Below, in pieces: positions 11,170 through 21,986 of a DNA stretch of 64,000 bases; position 1 is the first letter of the stretch; every line of letters begins with the position of its first letter. The notes below the pieces were generated by a model. That model was given only the letters and a program-made list of their open reading frames with translations. It searched no databases and was not told the origin of the DNA. The position numbers and the translations under genes were made by a program. Origin of the DNA: Macrothele yani (Eukaryota; Arthropoda; Arachnida; Araneae; Macrothelidae); NCBI GenBank assembly GCA_039090855.1, contig CM077013.1, positions 137,289,240-137,353,239 on the forward strand, in the 5' to 3' direction.

Positions 11170-11360
11170 CTCGAGAAATATGTAGAGGTTGGCGAAAATC
11201 ATGGCGAAATTATAAGCGAGCATCGTATTTCGAAGGTCAAATGCTTTCCTATTCTTCATCCACTTCGGCCCAGCAACTTTGACAAAATAAATATAAGCCA
11301 CGATCAGTACACACCCTGGAAATGGAGTCTGCATCATTGGCCAAGACTTCACTCTTGGGT
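11170..11360 (-). CDS. ELOVL: ELOVL fatty acid elongase, coding exon 2
   Basis: This 191 nt exon has a strong polypyrimidine acceptor (ttcttttcttcgtcacag) and a GTAAGTTG donor. It starts in phase 1: the G at the end of exon 1 plus AC gives Asp, and the peptide opens DPRVKSWPMMQTPFPG. It continues through a hydrophobic segment (VLIVAYIYFVKVAGPKWM), then NRKAFDLRNTMLAYNF, ending at YIFLE in phase 0. 'DPR.K.WP.M..P.P' and 'GPK.M.NRK.F.LR....YN' are diagnostic of the ELOVL N-terminal half, with the first transmembrane helices. The best match by eye is the ELOVL1/4/7-type group, but I cannot assign the orthologue. Confidence 0.95.
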
Positions 11361-11584
11361 CTGTGACGAAGAAAAGAATAATTTTCGTGCTGTTTAGCAT
11401 CAGGAGAAAAGCTTGATTGCTTGCATATATTTCACTAGGATATTGAAAAAATGCAAATTAAATTTTAATTTTACACTCTCACTACTGATAAAGGCAAATG
11501 AAAACACCAACAACCCTAGTTTCATTTGCTTTTTTTAACAAGTCGACAAAATAAAATATATCTTGAGATATAGAAAGAAAAATA

Positions 11585-12938
11585 CAGGGTGATTCATAAA
11601 GAAGTATGCAGTTTAAACGCACTGTTAAACAAAAACAATGTAAGATATTTTATATTACCTGTAACAGAATTGTTAGGGAATGTTTCAAGTTTTTTTTAGA
11701 GACAGTCACAGATGTTCTATGCTTGCACCTTTAGTCACACGAAACACATCGAGCCGGTAATCCATTTCCGCCCAAACGCGAGGTAAGATATCTGAACCAA
11801 GTGCAGTGATAGTGGCTGTGATACGCTGTTTAAGCTCCGATAGATCAACAGGAAGGATGGGGGGGGGGGGCGAATACCTTGTCCTTTACGTACCCCCACA
11901 GGAAAAAGTCACAAGGTGTTAAGTCAGGACTTATGGGTGGCCATTGTATCAGTGGCATGTTATAGTCCGCGGCTCCTTCAATCCATCGGTGAGGAAGATG
12001 ATCATCGAGATAATCTCGCACGTCGCCTAACTAGTGCGGTGGTACACCATCCAATTGGAGAAAAAGTTGTCACTGTCGTCCTGCAACTGTGGCATCAACC
12101 AAAGACTTAACATATCCAGAAAAGAGCCTCCCGAGACAGTTTTCTCGTGAAAAAAGAAGGGGCCGTAGATTTTCTTTTTGGACACAGCACAGAACACATT
12201 TATCTTACGGGAATCTCGCACGCGTTGCACTGTAAATCTGAGATTCTTCGTTTCCGAAAAGCGAACATTGTGCTTGTTTACCTGACCACTCACGTGAAAT
12301 GTAGCTTCATCGGTGAAAACTAAGTAATCGGAAAATCCGTCATTTTTGAAACGGTGCTGCATTTCGACACAAAATTCAAAGCGCTTTGTTTTGTAAAGGT
12401 CAGTGATATTTCGCAACATCTGCACTTTTTATGGAATCATTTTCACCTTTTTCGAAATTCTCCAGACAGTGGGCTGTGAAATCTGCACTTCACGACTCAC
12501 CCTCCTCGTTGATTTTCCCGGGCTTCGTTGAATGGCGGTGCAAACACTATCGACGACTTCTTCCGATACACGCAGTGGTCCAGGACTTTTGAGTTTGCAC
12601 AAACAGCCCGTAGTTTCAAATTTTTTATGCCAATCGTAGATAGATTTTCTAGTTGGAGGGTTATTTTCCGAATCGCGATCGAAAATGCCGTTGCACAACA
12701 GTTACAGATTCCGTTTTGCTCAATTCAAGAACACAAAACGCCTTCTCCACTGCAGAAGCTGCCATTTTGACTGGCTAGTCACGTGACACGCGCGCTATCG
12801 TCTACGTCACTTCCCTCAGTAGTGGGACACAAACGTTATGAGTACATCTACCTATCGGTTCGCAGTTGGAGTCCGTGTCTTCAACTGTTACTGTTTTACA
12901 GCATCTGGAAACTGAATACTTCTTTATGAGTCAGGGTG
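11585..12938 (-). mobile_element. IS630-Tc1-mariner element, TIRs present, transposase broken
   Basis: The TIRs are cagggtgattcataaagaag at the left and, on the minus strand at the right, ccctgactcataaagaagta, flanked by TA at 11583-11584 and 12939-12940. The transposase starts at ATG 12765 (MAASAVEKAFCVLELSK). It continues with 'SPGKSTRRVSREVQISQPTVWRI' (HTH), 'VFTDEATFHVSGQVNKHNV' (first Asp), 'KINVFCAVSKKKIYGPFFF' and 'LDMLSLWLMPQLQDD'. There is a frameshift near 12700 and an in-frame TAA at about 12426. The region holding the later catalytic residues (below 12030) is scrambled. It is about 1.35 kb, near the expected length. Confidence 0.9.
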
Positions 12939-13143
12939 TATATATATAACAGGTTTTTTTAAATCCCATACAGGAAAATTTATTCAAGAAAACAACCTTA
13001 GATAGAAAGCAAATATGGAGAATATTCTTTCAGCGCGTCTATTAATTATCTACTTCTCTCTAAAATTAAACTTCGTAAAATGAATTCCAGAATTCTTTTT
13101 ATTTAACAGGAGTTTTACGTTGGCTGTTCGTAAGTTCCATATC

Positions 13144-13241
<98 letters not shown>

Positions 13242-13310
13242 AATTCAAATTGATATTCCCGATTACAAATGATAACGTGTTTATGAAGATAAATAGACAG
13301 CTGATAATCC
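12939..13310. repeat. (CA)n(TA)n microsatellite in a gene-free stretch
   Basis: A CA/AC run at about 13147-13202 passes directly into a TA run at about 13203-13238. The flanks have no recognisable genes or repeats. Confidence 0.9.
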
Positions 13311-13311
13311 C

Positions 13312-14508
13312 TACACAAGAAAGAAGTTTAGAATTTTATTGGAACCTACTCCTGTGTTGCTAAGGTGCCGTAGAAAAGGGAGCTGCCCGTGCGCCAAAGC
13401 CAGTGGAAAGATATGGCGACCGCAGCAGAAAAGGCGTTTTGCGTGCTGGAGTTTGAAAAGTGCCATTCTGTTGTTATAGTGGAGAGAATGTTTCGTAATC
13501 TCTACAAACGTGCTCCTGCAGATGCTACGAGAATAAGGAGGTGGCATGGGCAGTTTGTAGAAACAGGATGTCTTTGTACAGGGAAGAGTACCGGCCGACC
13601 ACGTGTTTCAGAGGAAAACGTTGACAGAATGCGTCAGAGTTTTGAACGCAGTCCACGCAAGTCAACTTACTAGGCCAGCCAGGAGTTGGAAATGCCACAA
13701 ACAACAGTCTGGAATGTTCTTAAACGGAAGTCGCAAATGAAACCCCACAGAGTTCAAATTTTGCATGCGCTGAAGATTGATGACAAATTGCAGCGTGCTA
13801 CCTTCGCTGAAACTATGCAGAAAGCCATAGAGGACGACACATTTGCTTTACGCCTAATTTTCAGTGATGAAGCTATCTTTCATATCAGTTGCAAGGTAAA
13901 CCGCTACAACACTCACATATGGGGCACGGAAAAACCTGTTGCTCTGATTGAACATGTGACCTACCGAAAGTCAATGTGTTCTGCGCGATTTCCAGTGTGT
14001 AGGTCTATGGACCTTTTTTCTTCATTGAAGATACAGTAACAGGTAACGTTTATCTAGGTATGATTCAGCAATAGCTACTTCCAAAACTGGATGACGATTC
14101 CGGGGACTCCATCTTACAGCAAAATGGAGCCCCCCCCCCCCCCCCCCCATAAGAATATGCACGTTCGCTATTTTTTTAACTAAATTCTTCCGAACCGTTG
14201 GATTGGTCGTTGTCAATAGGACGACAAGGTTTTCTGCAAATTTCCCCCTCAGGTCTCCGGACCTTTCTCCTTGTGACTTTTTTTTGTGGGGTATGTCAAA
14301 GACCATGTGTATGTGCCACCTTTACCGAGAACACTGCACGAACTAAAGATGCACATTCAGCTTGCACTGGCATCAGTGACTACGGACATGATTCATAATG
14401 TATGGCATTAAATGGATTACGGTTTAGATGTTGTTCGCGTGACCCAGGGGAGTCTCATAAAACATATGTAAGGTATGGAAATAGAATTCTAAACTTCTTT
14501 CTTTATTG
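13312..14508 (+). mobile_element. IS630-Tc1-mariner element, same family as 11.6-12.9 kb
   Basis: Inverted ends: agaaagaagtttagaatttt (about 13318) and, on the minus strand, aaagaaagaagtttagaatt (14480-14505). The transposase starts at ATG 13413 (MATAAEKAFCVLEFEK), with 'GRPRVSEENVDRM', 'SPRKSTY', an in-frame TAG at 13671, 'LEMPQTTVWNVLKRK' and 'IFSDEAIFHISCKVNRYN'. A frameshift follows near 13970. The second catalytic motif reads QQNGAP near 14118, so the expected Asp is Asn. A C15-type homopolymer follows at about 14132-14147. It is dead. It shares domain order and wording with the neighbouring minus-strand element, so both belong to one family. Confidence 0.88.
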
Positions 14509-14599
14509 TGCAACAATGTGATGTCTGTACCTATGTTCATAAACCAGGTGTTGTTATTTGTAATCGGGGCAATTATTTTGAATTTTTCTGTATATTGAA

Positions 14600-15960
14600 T
14601 TCCAGTGCAATGAAACTAAACTTGAGATTTTGATTTTTTTGAAACGTCTGTGCGTCTGCGATACCTTTCTAAAAAACTCGTATAATGACAGCAACGCGAT
14701 GGGGCATGGACTCCACGAGCTCTCTGTTGTACTGTAGACACAGTGCACATCAAGCTTCCTAAAGAGCGTTCCACAATTCCGTAATATTCGCCGGTGGAGG
14801 ATTCCTGGCATTGTCGGCACGTTGAACAACGGGACATGGACTCCACGAGCTCTCTGTAGTACTGTGGGGACATTGCACACTATGCTTCCTAAAGAGCGTC
14901 CCACAATTCCGTAATATTCGCCGGTAGAGGATTCCTGGCCTTGATGGCACGTTGAACAACGTGGCGTGAACTCCACGAGCTCTCTGTAGTATTGTGGAGA
15001 CAATGCACATCAAGCTTCCTGAAGAGCGTCACACAATTCCGTAATATTCGCCGGTGGAGTATTCCTGGCATTGACAGCACGTTAAACAGCATCCCAAATA
15101 TGATCGATGGCGTTTTAATCCGCCAAACGAGGAGGGCCAAGTCAGGATGCAAAAATCCGTAGAGTGTTCCCCCAGCTATAATCGGGCCACTGTGGACGGG
15201 TGTGGTGGAGCACTGTCGTGTTAAAAGGGGGTCGTACTGGTCGAAGTGGTTAAAGCCCATGAACGGTTGAAATGATCTAAGGATGGTTGTGAAGCCTCCA
15301 CCAGCGTACAAACACCCTCACCATAACAGAGCCACCGCCGGAATGCGCTGTCCTTTGTACGCATGCGGATTCCATTGCCTCGCGGGGTTGTCGCTACACC
15401 CGTAGTCTGCCATCTGCCCCAAACAGCTGATACTGTGATTCGTCGGACTACACTACACGTTCCCAGTCGTGTTTTTTGGATCCAATGCCGGTGATCCGGA
15501 GACCAGGCGAGGCACACAGCCTTGTGTCTACTGGTCAGCAATGGCACACAGGTGGGCCGTCGGCTCCGGAACCCCATATAACACAGGGAAGGTTGCCCTG
15601 TCTGAACGTTGATGCTACAACTGTCCCCAGCACTGAATTGAGCTGTGATTTGCGGCAATGTTGAACGCCGGGTGGATGCTACTTTGTGTGCCAGACGCCG
15701 CTGTCCATAAACGTCTAGGAGCTTCACACCGGTCTCGCACTCAGCCCCCACCCCCAGTGTTTGCATAGTCTAGGTTTTCCCTCGAAATTGTTGATCGTGT
15801 TAGTCCAAATTCCGTGGTATTTTCCCAGATAGAGTAACCCATCTCCCTGACATCAACTATCATAACACGTTCGAAATCGCTGAAATTCTGATAAGCTGCC
15901 ATCTGAACTGTGAACGCTACACTTGAGCTTGCGGAGATAACTGACTCTCTCTGTATATAT
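14600..15960 (-). mobile_element. Tc1-like transposase remnant with triplicated segment
   Basis: The minus-strand frame 15221-15766 contains Tc1 blocks: 'RRLAHKVASTRRSTLPQITAQF' (second HTH) and 'GFRSRRPTCVPLLTSRHKAVCLAW', followed by degenerate sequence where the catalytic core belongs. Upstream 'DFERV', 'MGYSIWENTTEFGLTRSTISR' pieces are readable in shifted frames near 15780-15880. Downstream, a C-terminal segment has been triplicated (separate entry). No TIRs are recognised. The closest relative in this window is the Tc1 at 16.6-17.8 kb. Confidence 0.82.
14701..15090 (-). repeat. 130 bp tandem triplication within a Tc1 remnant
   Basis: Three head-to-tail units of 130 bp start at 14701, 14831 and 14961. 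Each contains ctccacgagctctctgtNgt, 'cttcctNaagagcgt' and cacaattccgtaatattcgc. They correspond to one segment of the Tc1 C-terminal coding region (compare 16710-16840 in the neighbouring Tc1). Several overlapping antisense frames with near-repeated peptides arise from it and are not genes. Confidence 0.9.
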
Positions 15961-16214
15961 ACGTTGTTTTCGGACTATACCATTTACCGCATGGGTGTGT
16001 TGGCATGTAGTGGAAATGGTAGCACCCTTCCCAGTTTTTTTGGCACCTCACTGAATAGTATCACTTTGTATATAGAACATCATATCTCTGCTCTAACTAT
16101 CCGATTAAAACATTTTCTTTCTTCTTTGGAGGGTGCTTGAACTAAAAAATAAAATAAAACTCTGCACCATTTGATAATTTTCCATTGCATTATGTTGCCC
16201 TTAGATGACGTATA

Positions 16215-17970
16215 TCATCATCATCATCATCAACAATTAGCAATCCACTACTGGACGAAAGTCTTCCCAAGTTTCATCCACAACGGTCTGTCTTCTGCCA
16301 GTCTCCTCCATGCTACTCCGCATATTTTCGAATTTCATCCACCCATCTCCCATGTGGTCTTCTTGGTCTTTTCCTGTCCCTGGGAATCCAATATAAAATT
16401 TCGGCGGTCCATCGATCGTCTGTCCTTCTGGCAGCATGTCCAGCCCATTGCCATTTCAGGGATTTTACTCTGATCACGATGTCTTCCACTCTTGTCATTT
16501 TTCTGATCCACAAGTTCCTCTTCTTATCTCTCCTGGTTATACCAAGCATACACCTCTTCCTGCTCCATTGAGTTGTCTGCAGTCTTTGTGGGTCTCTTTT
16601 AGTTAAAGTCCACGTCTCTGCACCATGCACTGGAGTGCCAAAAAAACTGGTACACCAGTCTAATACTTGGTAGGTCCCCACGAGAGCGCAGGACTGGAGA
16701 AATACGACGGGGCATGGACTCCACTAGCTTCTGGAAATATGCTGTAGGCAATGCACCCCATACTTCTTGCAGAGCGTTCCACAGTTAGGGTGTATTCCGA
16801 GGTCTCTGATTCCTGTGTTCGATAGCGCGTTGCATGGCATCCCAAATGCGTTCTATCACGTTCAGATCTGGGGACTCGGGTGGGTTTGGCAACACCCCAA
16901 ATTCAGATGAATGCTCCTCTAACCATAATGTGGCGTCCCGAGACTTGTGTGGAGATGCATTGTTCTCTTGGAACAGGCCCAACCCATCAGCATGAATACA
17001 GGACATGAACGGGTGTGCCTCGTCAGAAAGGATGCGCACATGGCGTTGGCCGATCACAGACGTTTGTAGACGTATCTGGGGTCCCAGTGAAGTCTAGCTA
17101 AACATACCCCATACCATTGCGGAACCCCCACCAGCCGGTACAGTTCCCTGTTGACAGGCGGGATCCATGGCTTCTCATGGGGCTTGCGCCACACGCGAAT
17201 CCTTCCATCTGCCCGATACAGTTGGAAATGCGACTCGTCAGACCAGGCTACTTGTTTCCAGTGGCGGTGTTGCCGTGCCCAAGCGAGGCGCATAGCTCTG
17301 TGTCGTGCACCCATCAAGGGGACTCGAGTTCGGCGCCGGCTCCCAAAACCCACATCGTGCAGGAGACGTTGCACAGTCCGGACACTGATGCTTGTTGAGG
17401 CTCCGGCATTGAACTCCGATGATACCTGCGAGAGTGTTGCATGCCTATCTCGTGAAACGATTCTTGACAGCCGACGATGGTCACGTTCACTCAATGTCTT
17501 TTTACGGCCACACTGGTATCATAGGTTTTGCTGGAATTCTTGTAGTCACGGTACACCCTTGCAATGGTCGTCCGTGAAAATCCGAACTTCGTTTCTACCT
17601 CCGAATTACTATGGCCCATCTCACGAGCGCCAACTATGACACCGCGTTGAAAGTCGCTTAAATCGTTATTACTTGTCATTCTCATGCCGAAAACAGCTCT
17701 GACAGCTGGCAAGGATGTCTATCGCTTTATATGTATACGCACTGGCGGACACAACCGAGTATGCGCATAGGTGACGCTGCTATGTATTTTGCATAAGCTC
17801 GTCTGTACCAGTTTTTATGGCACTTTAGTGCACGTAAGCACTAGAAGGATGCATTGATCAAACACTTTTCTTTTAATACATAATGCTCTTGAAAATTATA
17901 CTGTTTCTTACAAAAGCTCTCCAGGCAAGTTTTAAACGCCGATTAATTTCTTCATCAATGTGACCTTCAT
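16215..17970 (-). mobile_element. RTE-type LINE fragment split by a Tc1 insertion
   Basis: This is a 5'-truncated minus-strand copy of the RTE found intact next door. The 3' end is a (TCA)n run at 16213-16230. The frame 16313-16681 gives 'AETWTLTKRDPQRLQTTQW', 'RDKKRNLWIRKMTRVEDI' and 'GRWVDEIRKYA', the typical C-terminus. The match stops at 16627 and resumes at about 17833 ('acgtaagcactagaaggatg'), ending at 17970. The missing middle is exactly the Tc1 at 16628-17830. Confidence 0.88.
16628..17830 (-). mobile_element. Tc1-like element inserted in RTE, transposase in three frames
   Basis: Terminal inverted repeats: cactggagtgccaaaaaaac at the left and, on the minus strand, cactaaagtgccataaaaac at the right. 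Transposase blocks are: 'NNDLSDFQRGVIVGAREMGHS' (17491-17712), then 'RRLSRIVSRDRHATLSQ' with 'VAWSDESHFQLYRADGRIRVW' (first Asp, 17054-17494), then 'LFQENNASPHKS' (second position) and 'ESPDLNVIERIWDAM' (catalytic Glu, 16785-17057). The DD34E layout is clear, but frameshifts near 17493 and 17056 break it, and QEN replaces the usual QDN. The flanking dinucleotides TG and CA are each one transition from the expected TA duplication. Confidence 0.9.
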
Positions 17971-17971
17971 A

Positions 17972-20885
17972 ACATCATCATCATCATCATTGTCAACCAT
18001 TATCAATCCACTGCTGGACGAAGGTCTCCCCAAGTTTCCTCCACAACGCTCTGTCTTGTGCCAGTCTCCTCCATGTCACCCCTGCATACTTTCGAATTTC
18101 ATCCACCCATCTCCCATGTGGTCTTCTTCTGGGTCTTTTCCTGTCCCTTGGAATCTAATCTAAAATTTCGGCTGTCCATCGATGATCTGTCCTTCTGGCA
18201 GTATGTCCAGCCCATTGCCATTTCAGGGATTTAACTCTGATCATGATGTCTTCCACTCTTGTCATTTTTCGGATCCACGAGTTCCTCTTCTTATCTCTCC
18301 TGGTTACACCAAGTATGCACCTCTCCATGTGTCTTTGAGTTGTCTGCAGCCTTTGTATGTCTCTTTTAGTTAAGGTCCACGTCTCTGCACCATACGTAAG
18401 CACTGGAAGGATGCATTGATCAAACACTTTTCTTTTAAGACATAATGGCATATTGCTCTTGAAAATTATGCTGTTTCTTCCAAAAGCTCTCCAGGCAAGT
18501 TTTGTACGCCGATTAATTTCTTCATCAATGTGACCCTCACTTGATATCTGCTGTCCAAGATAAACGTACGCATCTGTTATCTCTAGCTTTTTTCCATCAA
18601 TCGATAAATCTTCATTTCTTGTAAAAGCATTGTACATAGCTTTTGTCTTCTGAAAGTTCATTTTTAATCCCACTTCTTTACTCTTGTCAGCAAGTTCCTG
18701 GATCATACTCTGCAGCTCTGATGGGGTAGTTGCAAAAATGACTACGTCATCAGCAAAACGAAGGTGGGTTAGATAATCTCCATTAATCTTTATCCCCTTG
18801 TTTTCCCAGCTCAGTGACTGAAAAACACCCTCCAATGTGGCATTAAAGAGCTTCGGAGATATTGTGTCACCTTGTCTCACTCCCTTTCCAATTTTTATGT
18901 GTGTTGTATTTTCAAACAGCCTAATCTTTGCACTTGCATTTTCATAGATGTTATTAATAATATTAATGTATGCATCTTCAATACCGCAGGTTTTCAGAGC
19001 CATTGTAACTGCTGATGGTTTCACCGAATCAAAGGCTTTTTCATAATCGATAAAAGCCATGCACAATGGAAGTTCATATTCCCTCGCTCTTTCAATTAGT
19101 TCTCTCAGCACATGGATATGATCTATTGTGCTGTAGCCACTCCTGAATCCAGCTTGTTCTCTCGGTTGAGCCATGTCCAGTGTTACCTTCAAGCGGTGTG
19201 AAAGAACTTTAGTGAAGATTTTATAAACTACTGATAGGAGGCTGATAGGTCGTTAGTTTCCGAGATCCTCAATGTCACCTTTCTTATGTAGCAGGATCAT
19301 TGTAGCGGTGTTCCAATCCTCAGGAATCTTTCCTTCATTAAGGCATCGAGTGAAAATTTGGGCGAGTACCGTTTGGATTTCTCCACTTGCTTCTTGTATG
19401 ATGTCTACAGTAATTCCATCTTCTCCTGGAGCTTTTCCCCGCTTCATGTTCTTGATTGCATGTGCAACTTCTGCTGGAAGGACTGGAGGAACTCTGGTAC
19501 TGGTATCTTTAATGATGTCTGGAGTGCATGTATCATCCCTTTCATATAATTTGGAGTAGAAATCTTTCACTCTTGTCAAAATTTCGCCTCTATTTCTTGT
19601 TACAGAACCATCTTCTTTTCTCAGTGCCATAATCTGTTTTCTTCCCTTACTGAGATGTCCCTTTGCTATCTTTAGGCTTTGGTTGTTTTCAATTGCTTTC
19701 CTCACTAGTTCACAGTTGAATTTTCTTACGTCTTCAGTGATACTTTTTCGTACTGTCTTGCATAGCTCTATATATTCCACTTTGGAAGTCACATCTTCTT
19801 TAGTTGTCCTCATCTCTCTTCTTTTTTGCATCAACATTTTCGTTTTTCCTGATAATTTATTTACATGCAACTTGTTCTTAGACCCAGCTAATTTTGTTGC
19901 TGTTTCCATAAGAGCTTTGGTTATTTTTCTGTTAACTTCAGAGATGTCCACTTCTTCCGATGTTAGGCCTTCTAAAGCAGAGAACCTGTTCTTCAGTTCC
20001 AACTTGAAGGTATTATGGTGTTTTTAAGGTTGGTTATGTCAATAGATTTTGTTTGTCTTATGAGCTTGCCACGTTCAAGTTTAGTGTTGAGGTGCATCTT
20101 ACATCTCACCAATCTATGGTCACTGCCTGTGTTGAACTTGTTTAGCACACTGCAGTCTTCTATGACGAATTTTTTGTTACACATAATAAAATCAATTTCA
20201 CTTGTCGTCCCATTTGGATGTCTCCATGTCCATTTCCTGTGTGGCTTTTTCTTGAAAAAGGAGTTCAAGATGAAAAATCCTTCTGCCTCTGCAAACTCGA
20301 CGAGAGTATTTCCACGCTGGTTTCTGTTGCCGTGACCGAATTTACCTACTGAAGTTTCATTCTGTTGCCGTTGCCCTATTTTTGCATTGAAATCTCCCAT
20401 AATTATTTTCAAGTGCTGCTTACCTTTATTATTTAGATGACAAATTTCCTTATAAAATTCTTCAATTTCTTCTTCAGGATGACTTGTGGTGGGTGCATAA
20501 GTTTGAATAATCTGAGCCTGGTATCTTCTCGATAGTTGGATAACGAGTCGTGCAGCTCTGTCAGAGGAACTTTCAACTTCTACCACTTTATCCTTCAGTT
20601 TCTTGTTTATTATAAATCCAACACCACTAGTTCTGCCAGTATCTGTCCCACGATAGTAGAAGAGATGTCCACTTTTCAGTTCGATGAGATCTTCTCCTTT
20701 TCTCCTTACCTCACTTAGCCCCAAGATGTCCCACTTTATCCTTTGTAGTTCCTCTTCCAATTCAAGAAGCCTTGAATCAGAAGATAGGGAGCGTCCATTG
20801 TACGTTGCCTAGGTCAGCATCAGATGGCAGCCTAGTCCGGTCCTCCGGGGATTCTTAGCACCCTCTGCCTTCATGTCGCCTTGGC
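17972..20885 (-). mobile_element. RTE-type non-LTR retrotransposon, near full length
   Basis: An apurinic-type endonuclease (about 20820-19993) shows 'WDILGLSEVRRKGEDL', 'QTYAPTTSHPEEE', 'IIMGDFNAKIG', 'SEIDFIMCNK' and 'GSDHRLVRCKM'. After one frameshift near 20000 the frame continues through 'KRGKAPGEDGITVDI' (19253-20002). A TAA at about 19250 follows, then the reverse transcriptase (18155-19192) with 'AFIDYEKAFDSV' (motif A), 'GVRQGDTISPKLFNA' (B), 'LRFADDVVIFA' (C) and the C-terminal 'RRTKLAWRAFGRN', 'RDKKRNSWIRKMTRVED'. A TAG replaces Trp at about 18152. The 3' end is a (TGA)n tail, seen as catcatcat on the plus strand at 17972. Three lesions make it inactive. Its 5' end is uncertain and may reach about 21015. 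Confidence 0.93.
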
Positions 20886-20889
20886 CAGG

Positions 20890-21394
20890 TACATTCCAGC
20901 TGCCGGAGACTGAGGGCCAAGATTTAAGTTGTGGAGTCATTTTGGAGGGGTTTGGCCATAACTCACCACGCTGGCCAAGCGGGTTGGTGAGTGTGGGATA
21001 GAATTTCCTCTAATCCCGATGGTATAGTTATACCGACCTTCATATACACGATAATATAGTTATACAGACCTTCATATACACGTGGATATTTACTTCGGCA
21101 ATTTTTTAATGCTGTATGACAGCATCAAAAATTCAGTTGAATTTTTTTTCTTGTCAGATATTAACTACGAAGAACATGCAGTTTCTATTTTAAATATTAC
21201 GCAATTTTCACTCTACAGGGGCGTAAATGTATATTGCTCTGACAGCTTTTAAAAAATCTAATCTGAAAAAATGTTTGTGTCGGATGTAAACTACAATGAG
21301 AACTATTTTTGAATATTTTCTAAATTTTCATAACAAACAGATCCTCCGCTAGGGAAGCAAATATTTCTCTTCGAAATCCTAGCTTTGCCTCTGA

Positions 21395-21431
<37 letters not shown>

Positions 21432-21758
21432 GAAAAGGAAAAGAAAGAAACAAACTCTAAGAATCTATTACCAGTCATTGAGGGGTAAACTTGTGTTCCT
21501 TTTCCACTTCTAATAATGCGGAACTTTTCCGCTAGAGGGCATAGTCTCATAGTTGTCCATTTGTAACATATCTGCTACTTAAAAAGTTAGACTGAATTTT
21601 TGTCTTTTTCTTGCATCGGGGAAATTCAGTTCGACTGAATGAATTATTTTTACTTCCCTTTTTGGTTACAGCGCGCGAACGTATACTTTCGTTTGTGACC
21701 GTACGTTAATTGTCGATATCGGAATTATTTTAATTTTTTTTTCGATTTCTTATGTAAA
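20890..21758. other. Intron 1 stretch with poly(A) and fragments of a dispersed repeat
   Basis: No gene seen. There is a 30-base A run at about 21401-21430. Short blocks such as 'gggcgtaaatgtatattgctctg' (from 21220) and 'cttttccgctagagggcat' (from 21522) resemble monomers of the 1.4 kb repeat described at 41.7 and 55.0 kb. Confidence 0.5.
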
Positions 21759-21986
21759 ATTTTTTTTTTTTTTTTTTGGATTGGAGGTTTAACGACCACC
21801 GTGAGCAACTCAATGGGCTATAAGCAGTCGCCCGTCCCTAATTTAGGGTCACTGGTTCCAGGGAAGGGAAAGAGCCAGTGCCGTAAGACAAACACAACAT
21901 CCATGCCTCGCCGGGATTCGAACCCGGACCCCTTCCGGACGAATGATCAGAGGCCATCACTTAGACCACTGCGCCACCGGTGCGGC
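21759..21986 (-). mobile_element. SINE family A, full length
   Basis: A good full-length copy on the minus strand. The T run (21761-21777) is the poly(A) tail. The body includes 'aacgaccaccgtgagcaact' and 'gggtcactggttccagggaa'. The head reads gccgcaccggtggcgcagtg on the minus strand, with box A (tggcgcagtgg) and box B (ggttcgaatcc). A short aaatt-type flank repeat is possible but not decisive. Confidence 0.9.

Noticed and set aside
14554..15013. Several overlapping minus-strand frames encoding repeated peptides (…YYRELVE…TGEYYGIV…)
   Set aside because: They are by-products of the 130 bp triplication in a Tc1 remnant and occur in all three frames; not a repeat-protein gene.
18182..18373. Plus-strand frames such as 18182-18373, 26162-26440 and 25941-26318
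   Set aside because: Antisense shadows of the RTE C-terminal coding region; recurring because the LINE recurs.
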